A model generated the notes under the pieces. It saw only the letters and a list, made by a program, of their open reading frames with translations, searched no databases and was not told the origin of the DNA. From Fistularia commersonii (taxonomy: Eukaryota; Chordata; Actinopteri; Syngnathiformes; Fistulariidae), in contig JBBMNZ010000057.1 of the NCBI GenBank assembly GCA_037954325.1, positions 124,001-188,000 on the forward strand: a DNA stretch of 64,000 nucleotides, given 5' to 3'. This document shows positions 11,221-22,620 of this stretch, one piece after another. The position numbers and the translations under genes are program-made. Each line of letters begins with the position of its first letter. Within the stretch, counting starts at the first letter, position 1.

Positions 11221-12756
11221 TTCAGCGTAATCCCATCACATGTTCAAAAGATATAGCCATTCGTTCAACAACGCCTTATCTAACCGAGTTGAAGCGATTT
11301 TGATTAGGAGTGGAAAAACCTAATGGATTTCATCAAGCTGGTTTCTGCTGTTGAAATATGTTGTATAGGACATGATTCTGCACAATATATGTCAAATTCA
11401 GTGTAATCCAGCGACAAGATCAAAAGATATAACCATTCGTTCAAAAACTGCTTATCTCACCGAGTTGAAGCGTTTTTGAGTTGCAGTGGAAATAACTAAT
11501 GAATTTCAATATGCGGGTTTTGCTGTTGATATATGTTGTTTAGGACATGATTTTGCACAATATATGTCAAATTTAGTTTAATCACATCACCGGTTTAAAA
11601 GATATAGCCATTCGTTCAAAAAGTGCTTATCTTATCGCGTTGAAGCGTTTTTGATGAAGAGCGGAAATAACTAATGAATTTCACCAATTTGGTTTTTGCT
11701 GTTGATATATGTTGATAAGGACATGATTCTGCACAATATATGTCAAATTCATGTTAATCCAGCCACAAGTTCAAAAGATGTATCCATAAGGTCAAAAACT
11801 GCTTTTCTCACCGAATTGAAGCGTTTTTGATCAGGAGTGGAAATAACTAATGGATTTCATCATTCTGGTTTCTGCTGTTGAAATATGTTGTCTAGGACAT
11901 GATTCTGCACTATATATGTCAATTTCAGTGTATCCCATCACAGGTTAAAAAGATATAGCCATTCGTTCAAAAAGTCTTCATCTCACCGAGTTGAAGCGTT
12001 TTTGATTAGGAGTGAAAATAACTAATGAATTTCATCAAGCATGTTTCTGCTTTTGAAATATGTTGTTTATGACATGATTCTGCAATATATATATCAAATT
12101 CAGTGTAACCCAGCAACAGGATCAAAATATATAGCCATTCGTTCAAAAAGTGCTTTTCTCACCGAATTGAAGCGTTTTTGATCAGGAGTGGAAATAACTA
12201 AAGGATTTCATCAAGCTGGTTTTTGCCGTTGAAATATGTTGTTTGGAACATGATTTTGCACAATATATGTCAATTTCAGTTGAATCCAGCTACAAGTTCA
12301 AAAGATATAGCCATTCGTTAAAAAATTGCTTATCTTACTGAGTTGAAGCGTTTTTGATTTGGAGTGGAAATAACTAATGAATTTTATCAAGCCGGTTTCT
12401 GCTGTTGAAATATGTTGTTTAGGACAAGATTCTGCACAAAATATTTCAAATTCAGTGTAATCCCATCACAGGTTCAAAAGATATAGCCATTCGTTCAAAA
12501 ACTGCGTATCTCACCGAGTTGAAGCGTTTTTGATTAGGAGAGGAAATAACTATTGAATTTCACTAAGCCTATTTCTGCTGTTGATAGATGTTGTATAGGA
12601 CATGATTCTGCACAATATATGTCAAATTCAGTGTAATTCAGAGACAAGATCAAAAGATATAGCCATTCGTTCAAAAACTGCTTATCTCACCGAGTTGAAG
12701 CGTTTTTGAGTTGGAATGGAAATGACTAATGAATTTCATCAAATGAATTTCATCAA
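11213..12756 (+). repeat. Nine-monomer block, copy 1 of a family with five copies of its core
   Basis: The core starts near 11,527 (a monomer with AAATTTAGTTTAATCAC and CATCACCGGTTTAAAAG) and recurs at about 18,438, 25,187, 34,921 and 48,657. The copies at 18.4 and 25.2 kb lie at offsets 6911 and 13,660. The 34.9-kb copy lies at 23,394, and its match extends left to 11,213. The 48.7-kb copy is shorter, ending near 49,285. Unusual shared words are TGTTGATAAGGACATG, AAAAGATGTATCCATAAGG and CTGCAATATATATATC. Confidence 0.82.
12729..12756 (+). repeat. 14-bp slipped duplication inside a monomer (copy 1)
   Basis: The 14-mer ATGAATTTCATCAA occurs twice in direct succession (12,729-12,742 and 12,743-12,756), making this monomer 188 bp between anchors at 12,598 and 12,786. 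The right-hand partner sequence, AACAAATGAATTTC followed by CATCAAGCTTTTTTCTG, exists intact near 45,463. The feature is therefore probably a recombination joint out of register by 14 bp, with a CAA microhomology. The 36.1-kb relative lacks the duplication. Two further copies lie at 19,640-19,667 and 26,389-26,416. Confidence 0.85.
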
Positions 12757-12785
12757 GCTTTTTTCTGCTGTTGAAATATTGTTTA

Positions 12786-14005
12786 GGACATGATTCTACA
12801 CAAAATATGTAAAATTCAGTGTAATCCCATCACAAGATCAAAAGATATAGCCATTCGTTCAAAAACTGCTTTTCTCACCGAGTTGAAGCGTTTTTGATTA
12901 GGAGTGGAAATAACAAATGAATTTCATCAAGCTGGTTTCTGCTGTTGAAATATGTTGTTTAGGACATGATTCTACACAAAATATGTCAAATTCAGTGCAA
13001 TTCAGCGTCAAGATCAAAAGATATAGCCTTAAGTTCAAAAAGTGCTTATCTTACCGAGTTAAATCATTTTTGAGTTGGATTGGAAATAACTAATGAATTT
13101 CACCAAGCTGGTTTCTGCTATTCAAATATGTTGTTCAGTACATGATTCTGCACAATATATGTAAATTCAGTGTAATCCAGCTACAAGTTCAAAAGATATA
13201 GCCATTCGTTCAAAAAGTGCTTCCCTCACAGAGATGAAGCGTTTTTGATTAGGAGTGGAAATAACTAATGGATTTCATCAAGCTGGTTACTGCTGGATAT
13301 ATGTTGTTTAGAACATGATTCTGCACAATATATGTCAAATTCAGTGTAATCCAGCTACAAGTTCAAAAGATATAGCCATAAGGTTAAAAAGTCCTTATCT
13401 TCCCGAGGTTAAATCTTTTTTGAGTTGGAGTGGAAATAACTAATGAATTTCATCATGCTGGTTTCTGCTGTTGATATATGTTGTTTAGGACATGATTCTG
13501 CACAATATATGTAGAATTCAGTGTCATCCAGGTACAAGTTCAAAAGATATAGCCATTTGTTCAAAAAGTGCTTCTCTCACCTAGTTGAAGCGTTTTTGAT
13601 TAGGAGTGGAAATACCTAATGGATTTCATCAAGCTGTTTTTTGCCGTTGAAATATGTTTTATAGAACATGATTTTGCACAATATATGTCAATTTCAGTTT
13701 AATCCAGCTACAAGTTCAAAAGATATAGCCATTTGTTCAAAAAGTGCTTATCTCATCAAATTGAAGTATTTTGATTTTGAGTGGAAATAACTAATGAATT
13801 TCACCAAACTGGTTTTTTGCTGTTGAAATATGTTGTTTAGTACATGATTTTGCACAAAATATGTCAAATTCAGGGTAATCCAGCGACAAGATCAAAAGAC
13901 ACAGCCATTCGTTAAAAAAGTGCTTATCTCACCGAGTTGAAGCGTTTTTGATTGGGAGTGGAAATAACTAATGAATTTCACCAAGCCTTTTTCTGCTGTT
14001 GATAG
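12786..14005 (+). repeat. Block matching 19.7-21.09 kb and 26.4-27.8 kb
   Basis: To the left of about 12,830 it aligns with 19.6-19.7 kb at offset 6911, and to the right at offset 7087. The 19.7-kb copy therefore holds exactly one more monomer (176 bp, about 19,750-19,925) with CATTCGATCAAAGAGTGC. The match runs to about 14,005, where the 21-kb copy switches to a hairpin joint. Includes the TTCAAATATGTTGTTCAGTACATG and ACTGCTGGATATATG variants seen again at 60.6 kb, and the GTGTCATCCAGG module. Confidence 0.78.
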
Positions 14006-15166
14006 ATGTTGTATAGGACATGATTTTGTACAGTATATTTCAAATTCAGTGTAATCCAGCGACATGATCAAAAAATATAGCCATTCGTGCAAAAACTGCT
14101 TATATCACCGAGTGGAAGCTTTTTTGAGTTGTAGTGGAAATAACTAATGAATTTCAACATGCTGGTTTTTGCTGTTGATATATGTTGTTTAGGACATGAT
14201 TCTGCACAATATATGTCAAATTCAGTGTAATCCAGCTACAAGTCCAAAAGATATAGCCATAAGGTCAAAAAGTTCTTATCTCACAGAGTTGAAGCGTTTT
14301 CGATTTTGAGTGGAAATGACTAATGAATTTCATCAAGCTGGTTTCTGCTGTTGAAATATGTTGTTTAGGACATGATTCTGCACAATATATGTCAAATACA
14401 GTGTAATCCCATCACAGGTTCAAAAGATATAGCCATGCGTTCAAAAAGTGCTTATGTCACCGAGTTGAAGCGTTTTTGATTAAGAGAGGAAATAACTATT
14501 GAATGTCATCAAGCTGGTCTCTGCTGTTGAAATATGTTGTTTAGGACATGATTCTGCACAATATATGTCAAATTCAGTGTAATCCAGCTACAAGTTCAAA
14601 AGATATAGCCTTAAGGTCAAAAATTGCTTATCTTATCAAGTTAAATCGTTTTTGAGTTGGAGTGGAAATAACTCATTAATTTCATCAAGCTGGTTTCTGC
14701 TGGATATATGTTGTTTAGAACATGATTCTGCACAATATATGTCAAATTCAGTGTAATCCAGCTACAAGTTCAAAAGGTATAGCCATAAGGTTAAAAAGTG
14801 CTTATCTTCCCGAGGTTAAATCTTTTTTGAGTTGGAGTGGAAATAACTAATGAATTCCATCATACTGGTTTCTGCTGTTGATATATGTTGTTTAGGACAT
14901 GATTCTGCACAATATATGTCAAATTCAGTGTCATCCAGGTACAAGTTCAAAAGATATAGCCATTTATTCAAAAAGTGCTTCTCTCACCTAGTTGAAGCGT
15001 TTTTGATTAGGAGTGGAAATACCTAATGGATTTCATCAAGCTGGTTTTTGCCGTTGAATTATGTTGTTTAGAACATGATTTTGCACAAAATATGTCAAAT
15101 TCAGTGTAATCCAGCGAAAAGATCAAAAGATATAGCCATTCGTGCAAAAAGTGCTTATCTCACCGA
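13584..15166 (+). repeat. Tandem duplication of 1583 bp (9 monomers), left unit
   Basis: 13,584-14,588 is repeated at 15,167-16,171 with a constant offset of 1583 bp and almost no differences. Shared oddities include a GGTAATCCAGCG word, AAAAGACACAGCC, ACAGTATATTTC, GAGTGGAAGCTTTTTTGAG and CATGCGTTCAAAAAGTGC. The left unit continues through about 14,589-15,166 with monomers of the GTGTCATCCAGG module. The same series, including those monomers, recurs near 60.9-62.3 kb. Confidence 0.88.
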
Positions 15167-16171
15167 GTTGAAGCGTTTTTGATTAGGAGTGGAAATACCT
15201 AATGGATTTCATCAAGCTGTTTTTTGCCGTTGAAATATGTTTTATAGAACATGATTTTGCACAATATATGTCAATTTCAGTTTAATCCAGCTACAAGTTC
15301 AAAAGATATAGCCATTTGTTCAAAAAGTGCTTATCTCATCAAATTGAAGTATTTTGATTTTGAGTGGAAATAACTAATGAATTTCACCAAACTGGTTTTT
15401 TGCTGTTGAAATATGTTGTTTAGTACATGATTTTGCACAAAATATGTCAAATTCAGGGTAATCCAGCGACAAGATCAAAAGACACAGCCATTCGTTAAAA
15501 AAGTGCTTATCTCACCGAGTTGAAGCGTTTTTGATTGGGAGTGGAAATAACTAATGAATTTCACCAAGCCTTTTTCTGCTGTTGATAGATGTTGTATAGG
15601 ACATGATTTTGTACAGTATATTTCAAATTCAGTGTAATCCAGCGACATGATCAAAAAATATAGCCATTCGTGCAAAAACTGCTTATATCACCGAGTGGAA
15701 GCTTTTTTGAGTTGTAGTGGAAATAACTAATGAATTTCAACATGCTGGTTTTTGCTGTTGATATATGTTGTTTAGGACATGATTCTGCACAATATATGTC
15801 AAATTCAGTGTAATCCAGCTACAAGTCCAAAAGATATAGCCATAAGGTCAAAAAGTTCTTATCTCACAGAGTTGAAGCGTTTTCGATTTTGAGTGGAAAT
15901 GACTAATGAATTTCATCAAGCTGGTTTCTGCTGTTGAAATATGTTGTTTAGGACATGATTCTGCACAATATATGTCAAATACAGTGTAATCCCATCACAG
16001 GTTCAAAAGATATAGCCATGCGTTCAAAAAGTGCGTATGTCACCGAGTTGAAGCGTTTTTGATTAAGAGAGGAAATAACTATTGAATGTCATCAAGCTGG
16101 TCTCTGCTGTTGAAATATGTTGTTTAGGACATGATTCTGCACAATATATGTCAAATTCAGTGTAATCCAGC
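15167..16171 (+). repeat. Tandem duplication of 1583 bp, right unit (truncated)
   Basis: Copy of 13,584-14,588 at +1583 bp. One visible difference is GTGCGTATGTCACC here against GTGCTTATGTCACC in the left unit. At about 16,171 it leaves the duplication inside the conserved GTGTAATCCAGC word and continues as a monomer like the one at 15,115 (offset 1056 bp, six monomers). The right unit has therefore lost the last three monomers of the left unit by an in-register exchange. Confidence 0.85.
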
Positions 16172-16380
16172 GAAAAGATCAAAAGATATAGCCATTCGTG
16201 CAAAAAGTGCTTATCTCACCGAGTTGAAGCGTTTTTGATTAGGAGTGGAAATAACTAATGAATTTCATCAAGTTGGTTTCTACTCTTGAAATATGTTGTT
16301 TAGGACATGATTCTGCACAATATTTTTCAACTTTAGTGTAATCACATCATAGGTTCAAAAGATATAGCCATTCGTTCATA

Positions 16381-16460
16381 AAGTGCTTATCTTATCGGGT
16401 TGAAGCGTTTTCGATTAAAAAAGTGCTTATCTCACCGAATTGAAGAGTTTTTGAATAGGA
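16381..16460 (+). repeat. Out-of-register joint: 40-bp partial monomer duplication
   Basis: AAGTGCTTATC begins at 16,381 and again at 16,421, so the segment from there through the T-tract is duplicated and the anchor distance becomes 216 bp (16,303 to 16,519). The first partial unit ends ...CGTTTTCGATTAA and the second starts within ...TTAAAAAAGTGC, a joint with short TTAA microhomology. The two halves belong to different subfamilies (TTATCGGGTTGAAGCG, then CTCACCGAATTGAAGAG), which supports an exchange between distinct monomers rather than simple slippage. I found this joint only once in the window. Confidence 0.85.
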
Positions 16461-16519
16461 GTGGAAATAACTAATGAATTTCACCAAACTAGTTTCTGCT
16501 GTTGAATTATGTTGTTTAG

Positions 16520-17680
16520 GACATGATTTTGCACAAAATAAGTCAAATTCAGTGTAATCCAGCGACAAGATCAAAAGACATAGCCATTCGTGCAAAAAGT
16601 GCTTATCTCACCGAGTTGAAGCGTTTTTGATTAGGAGTGGAAATAACTAATGAATTTCATCAAGCTGGTTTCTGCTGTAGAAATATGTTGTTTAGGACAT
16701 GATTCTACACAAAATATGTCAAATTCAGTGCAATCCAGCGTCAAGATCAAAAGATATAGACTTAAGTTCAAAAAGTGCTTATCTTACCGAGTTAAATCAT
16801 TTTTGAGTTGGATTGGAAATAACTAATGAATTTCATCAAGCTGGTTTCTGCTGTTGAAATATGTTGTATCGGACATGATTCTGCACAAAATATGTCAAAT
16901 TCAGTGCAATCCAGCTACAAGTTCAAAAGATATAGCCATTCGTTCAAAAAGTGCTTATCTCACCGAGTTGAGGCGTTTTTGATTAGGAGTGGAAATAACT
17001 AATTAATTTCATCAAGTTGGTTTCTACTGTTTAAATATGTTGTTTAGGACATGATTCTGCACAATATATGTCAAATTCAGTGTAATCCAGCTACAAGTTC
17101 AAAAGATTTAGCCATAAGGTTAAAAAGTGCTTATCTTACCGAGGTTAAATCTTTTTTGAGTTGGAGTGGAAATTACTAATACATTTCATCCTGCTAGTTT
17201 CTGCTGTTGATATATGTTGTTTAGGACATGATTCTGCACAATATATGTCAAATTCAGTGTAATCCCATCACCGGTTCATAACATGTAGCCATTCGTTCAA
17301 AAAGTGCTTATCACACCTTGTTGAAGCGTTTTTGATTAAGAGAGGAAATAACTATTGAAATTCACCAAGCCTGTTTTTACTGGTGATAGATGTTGTATAG
17401 AACATGATTCTGTCCAATATATGTCAAATTCAGTGTAATCCAGCGACAAGATCAAAAGATATAGCCATTCGTGCAAAAACTGCTAATCTCACAGCGTTGA
17501 AGCGTTTTTGAGTTGCAGTGGAAATAACCAATGAATTTCAATATGCTGGTTTTTGCTGTTGATATATGTTGTTTAGGACATGATTCTGCACAATATACAT
17601 CAAATTCAGTGTAATCCAGCTATAAGTTAAAAAGTTATAGCCATAACGTCAAAAAGTGCTTATCTCACTGATTTGAAGCG
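16520..17680 (+). repeat. Mosaic satellite monomers
   Basis: About six and a half monomers of mixed type. The first part resembles 12,900-13,080 (ACACAAAATATG with GTGCAATCCAGCGTC). Later ones resemble 8.5-8.7 kb. No local tandem unit or foreign DNA seen. Confidence 0.65.
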
Positions 17681-18440
17681 TTTTTGATTTTGAGTGGAAA
17701 TGACTAATGAATTTCATCAAGCTGGTTTCTGTTGTTGAAATATGTTTTTTAGGACATGATTCTGTTCAATATTTGTCAAATTCAGTGTAATCCAGCTACA
17801 AGTTCAAAAGATAGAGCCATAAGGTCAAAATCTGCTTATCTTATCGAGTTCAATCGTTTTTGAGTTGGACTGGAAATAACTCATGAATTTCATCAAGCTG
17901 GTTTCTGCTGGATATAAGTTGTTTAGAACATGATTCTGCACAATATATGTCAAATTCAGTGTAATCCCATCACAGGTTCAAAAGATAAAGCCATTCGTTC
18001 AAAAAGTGTTTTTATTATCGGGTTGAAGCGTTTTTGATTAAGAGTGGAAATAACTAATGAATTTCACCAAGTTGGTTTCTGCTGTTCAAATATGTTGTTC
18101 AGTATATGATTCTGCACAATATATGTTAAATTCATAGTAATCCAGCTACATTTGCAAAACATATAGCCATTCGTTCAAAAAGTGCTTCTCTCACCGAGTT
18201 GAAGCGTTTTTGATTAGGAGTAGAAATAACTAATGGATTTCATCAAGCTGGTTTTTGCCATTGAAATATGTTGTTTAGGACTTGATTCTGCACAATATAT
18301 GTCAAATTCAGTGTAATCCCAACAGCGTTTCAAAAGATAGAGCCATTCGTTCAAAGAATGCTTATCGCACCGAGTTTAAGCGTTTTTGATTAGGAGAGGA
18401 AATAACAATTGAATTTCACCAAGCCTGTTTCTGCTGTTGA
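17680..18440 (+). repeat. Second copy of the 4.8-kb block, ending at a joint
   Basis: It matches 4790-5550 at +12,890 bp. Near 18,440 the sequence changes within CTGCTGTTGATATATGTTG to the 11.5-kb block (offset 6911). The right portion, from 18,121 on, is also the first part of the 6749-bp duplication, so the joint existed before that duplication and was copied to 25,189. Confidence 0.8.
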
Positions 18441-19639
18441 TATATGTTGTTTAGGACATGATTTTGCACAATATATGTCAAATTTAGTTTAATCACATCA
18501 CCGGTTTAAAAGATATAGCCATTCGTTCAAAAAGTGCTTATCTTATCGCGTTGAAGCGTTTTTGATGAAGAGCGGAAATAACTAATGAATTTCACCAATT
18601 TGGTTTTTGCTGTTGATATATGTTGATAAGGACATGATTCTGCACAATATATGTCAAATTCATGTTAATCCAGCCACAAGTTCAAAAGATGTATCCATAA
18701 GGTCAAAAACTGCTTTTCTCACCGAATTGAAGCGTTTTTGATCAGGAGTGGAAATAACTAATGGATTTCATCATTCTGGTTTCTGCTGTTGAAATATGTT
18801 GTCTAGGACATGATTCTGCACTATATATGTCAATTTCAGTGTATCCCATCACAGGTTAAAAAGATATAGCCATTCGTTCAAAAAGTCTTCATCTCACCGA
18901 GTTGAAGCGTTTTTGATTAGGAGTGAAAATAACTAATGAATTTCATCAAGCATGTTTCTGCTTTTGAAATATGTTGTTTATGACATGATTCTGCAATATA
19001 TATATCAAATTCAGTGTATCCCAGCAACAGGATCAAAATATATAGCCATTCGTTCAAAAAGTGCTTTTCTCACCGAATTGAAGCGTTTTTGATCAGGAGT
19101 GGAAATAACAAAAGGATTTCATCAAGCTGGTTTTTGCCGTTGAAATATGTTGTTTGGAACATGATTTTGCACAATATATGTCAATTTCAGTGGAATCCAG
19201 CTACAAGTTCAAAAGATATAGCCATTCGTTGAAAAATTGCTTATCTTACTGAGTTGAAGCGTTTTTGATTTGGAGTGGAAATAACTAATGAATTTTATCA
19301 AGCTGGTTTCTGCTGTTGAAATATGTTGTTTAGGACAAGATTCTGCACAAAATATTTCAAATTCAGTGTAATCCCATCACAGGTTCAAAAGATATAGCCA
19401 TTCGTTCAAAAACTGCGTATCTCACCGAGTTGAAGCGTTTTTGATTTGGAGAGGAAATAACTATTGAATTTCACTAAGCCTATTTCTGCTGTTGATAGAT
19501 GTTGTATAGGACATGATTCTGCACAATATATGTCAAATTCAGTATAATTCAGAGACAAGATCAAAAGATATAGCCATTCGTTCAAAAACTGCTTATCTCA
19601 CCGAGTTGAAGCGTTTTTGAGTTGGAATGGAAATGACTA

Positions 19640-19667
19640 ATGAATTTCATCAAATGAATTTCATCAA
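19640..19667 (+). repeat. 14-bp slipped duplication (copy 2)
   Basis: ATGAATTTCATCAA is repeated directly, as at 12,729. It belongs to the 11.5-kb block copy carried in unit 1 of the 6749-bp duplication. Confidence 0.83.
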
Positions 19668-21086
19668 GCTTTTTTCTGCTGTTGAAATATTGTTTAGGAC
19701 ATGATTCTACACAAAATATGTAAAATTCAGTGTAATCCCATCACAGGTTCAAAAGATATAGCCATTCGATCAAAGAGTGCTTATCTCACCGAGTTGAAGC
19801 GTTTTTGATTAAGAGAGGAAATAACTATTGAATTTCACCAAGCCTGTTTCTGCTGTTGATAGATGTTGTATAGGACATGATTCTGTACAATATATGTCAT
19901 ATTCAGTGTAATCCAGCGACAAGATCAAAAGATATAGCCATTCGTTCAAAAACTGCTTTTCTCACCGAGTTGAAGCGTTTTTGATTAGGAGTGGAAATAA
20001 CAAATGAATTTCATCAAGCTGGTTTCTGCTGTTGAAATATGTTGTTTAGGACATGATTCTACACAAAATATGTCAAATTCAGTGCAATCCAGCGTCAAGA
20101 TCAAAAGATATAGCCTTAAGTTCAAAAAGTGCTTATTTTACCGAGTTAAATCATTTTTGAGTTGGATTGGAAATAACTAATGAATTTCACCAAGCTGGTT
20201 TCTGCTATTCAAATATGTTGTTCAGTACATGATTCTGCACACTATATGTAAATTCAGTGGAATCCAGCTACAAGTTCAAAAGATATAGCCATTCGTTCAA
20301 AAAGTGCTTCCCTCAGAGAGTTGAAGCGTTTTTGATTAGGAGTGGAAATAACTAATGGATTTCATCAAGCTGGTTACTGCTGGATATATGTTGTTTAGAA
20401 CATGATTCTGCACAATATATGTCAAATTCAGTGTAATCCAGCTACAAGTTCAAAAGATATAGCCATAAGGTTAAAAAGTGCTTATCTTCCCGAGGTTAAA
20501 TCTTTTTTGAGTTGGAGTGGAAATAACTAATGAATTTCATCATGCTGGTTTCTGCTGTTGATATATGTTGTTTAGGACATGATTCTGCACAATATATGTA
20601 GAATTCAGTGTCATCCAGGTACAAGTTCAAAAGATATAGCCATTTGTTCAAAAAGTGCTTCTCTCACCTAGTTGAAGCGTTTTTGATTAGGAGTGGAAAT
20701 ACCTAATGGATTTCATCAAGCTGTTTTTTGCCGTTGAAATATGTTTTATAGAACATGATTTTGCACAATATATGTCAAATTCAGTTTAATCCAGCTACAA
20801 GTTCAAAAGATATAGCCATTTGATCAAAAAGTGCTTATCTCATCAAATTGAAGTATTTTGATTTTGAGTGGAAATAACTAATGAATTTCACCAAACTGGT
20901 TTCTGCTGTTGAAATATGTTGTTTAGTACATGATTTTGCACAAAATATGTCAAATTCAGGGTAATCCAGCGACAAGATCAAAAGACACAGCCATTCGTTA
21001 AAAAAGTGCTTATCTCACCGAGTTGAAGCGTTTTTGATTGGGAGTGGAAATAACTAATGAATTTCACCAAGCCTTTTTCTGCTGTT

Positions 21087-21123
21087 GATAGTTCACCAAC
21101 TTGATGAATTTCATCAAGTTGGT
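21087..21123 (+). repeat. Inverted insertion forming a 14-bp-arm hairpin (copy 1)
   Basis: The left arm, 21,095-21,108 (ACCAACTTGATGAA), is the exact reverse complement of the right arm, 21,110-21,123 (TTCATCAAGTTGGT), with one T between them. The right arm is normal satellite. The left arm is a short piece of the same segment in opposite orientation. To its left the satellite ends at TGCTGTTGATAG, so the joint also jumps back about 33 bp in monomer phase, and the anchor spacing here is 223 bp. This is the only reverse-oriented satellite I found, apart from its duplicate at 27,836. It is best explained by template switching at a recombination joint. Confidence 0.9.
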
Positions 21124-21720
21124 TTCTACTGTTGAAATATGTTGTTTAGGACATGATTCTGCACAATATTTTTCAAATTTAGTGTAATCACATCATAGGT
21201 TCAAAACATATAGCCATTCGTTCAAAAAGTGCTTATCTTATCGGATTGAAGCGTTTTCGATTAAGAGTGGAAATAACTAATGAATTTCACCAAGTTGGTT
21301 TTTGCTGTTTATATATGTTGTTTAGGACATGATTCTGCACATTATATGTCAAATTCAGTGAAATCCAGATACATGTTCAAAAGATATAGCCATAAGGTAA
21401 AAAAGTGCTTATCTTACCCAGGTTAAATCTTTTAGAGTTAGAGTGGAAATAACTAATGAATTTCATCATTCTGGTTTCTGCTGTTGATATATGTTGTTTA
21501 GGACATGATTCAGCAAAATATATGTCAAATTTAGTGTAATCACATCACCGGTTCAAAAGATATAGCCATTCGTTCAAAAAGTGCTTATCTTATCGGGTTA
21601 AAGCATTTTTGAATAAGAGTGGAAAAAACTAATGAATTTCACTAACCTGATTTCTGCTGTTGATATATGTAGTTTAGGACATGATTTTGCACAATATATG
21701 TCAAATTCAGTGTAATCCGG
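21110..21720 (+). repeat. Satellite block shared with 62.34-62.88 kb
   Basis: From the hairpin onward the monomers carry CACAATATTTTTCAAATT, CATCATAGGTTCAAAAC, GTTTTCGATTAAGAG, GATACATGTTC and TCTTTTAGAGTTAGAG. The same ordered set lies at about 62,400-62,880, and a partial set at 16,261-16,400. Monomer spacing is regular after the joint. Confidence 0.75.
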
Positions 21721-21779
21721 CCACAAGTTCAAAAGATATAGCCATTCGTTCAAAAACTGCTTATCTCACGGAGTTGAAG

Positions 21780-22620
21780 CGCTATTGAGTTGGAGTGGAA
21801 ATTACTAATGAATTACAAAATGCTGGTTTTTGCTGTTGATAGATGTTGTATAGGACATGATTCTTTACAATATATGTCAAATTCAGTGTAATCCAGCAAT
21901 AAATTCAAAAGATATAGCCACAAGGTCAAAAAGTGCTTATCTAACTGACTTGAAGCGTTTTTGATTTTGAGTGGAAATGACTAATGAATTTCATCAAGCT
22001 GGTTTCTGCTGTTGAAATATGTTGTTTAGGACATGATTCTACACAAAATATGTCAAATTCAGTGTAATCCAGCGTCAAGATCAAAAGTTATAGCCTTAAG
22101 GTCAAAAAGTGCTTATCTTTCCGAGTTAAATCGTTTTTGAGTTGGAGTGGAAAAAACTAATGAATTTCATCAAGCTGGTTTCTGCTGTTGAAATATGTTG
22201 TAAAGGACATGATTCAGCACAATATATGTCAAATTCAGTGTAATCCTGCTACAAGTTCAAAATATATAGCCATTCGTTCAAAAAGTGCTGATTTCACCGA
22301 GTAGAAGCGTTTTTGATGAGGAGTGGAAATAACTAATGAATTTCATCAAGTTGGTTTCTACTGTTGAAATACGTTGTTTAGGACATGATTCTGCACAATA
22401 TATGTCAAATTCAGTGTAATCCAGCTTAAAATTCAAAAGATATAGCCATTCGTTCAAAAAGTGCTTATCTTACCGAGGTTAAATCTTTTTTGAGTTGGAG
22501 TGGAAATAACTAATGAATGTCATCATGCTGGTTTCTGCTGTTGATATATGTTGTTTAGGACATGATTCTGCACAATATATATCAAATTCAGTGTAATCCA
22601 GCGACAAGATCAAAAGATAT
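21780..22620 (+). repeat. HOR segment repeated within the 6.7-kb unit at 24.07-24.87 kb
   Basis: 21,841 matches 24,134 at an offset of 2293 bp (13 monomers plus 5 bp), and also 9421. Markers are GCTATTGAGTTGGAG, TTCTTTACAATATATG, AAAAGTTATAGCCTTAAGG and TTGTAAAGGACATGATTCAG. The 6749-bp unit thus contains an older internal duplication and carries it as a nested repeat. Confidence 0.75.

Noticed and set aside
13892..14092. Open reading frame of 66 codons on the minus strand, repeated exactly at 15,475-15,675, with a relative at 16,392-16,595
   Set aside because: It lies wholly in satellite and covers just over one monomer. Its repetition is due to the 1583-bp duplication. Most other monomers have stops in this frame, and there is no sign of coding constraint.
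19014..19232. 72-codon plus-strand frame, repeated at 25,763-25,981
   Set aside because: It is a chance frame created by small indels in two monomers and is repeated only because of the 6749-bp duplication.
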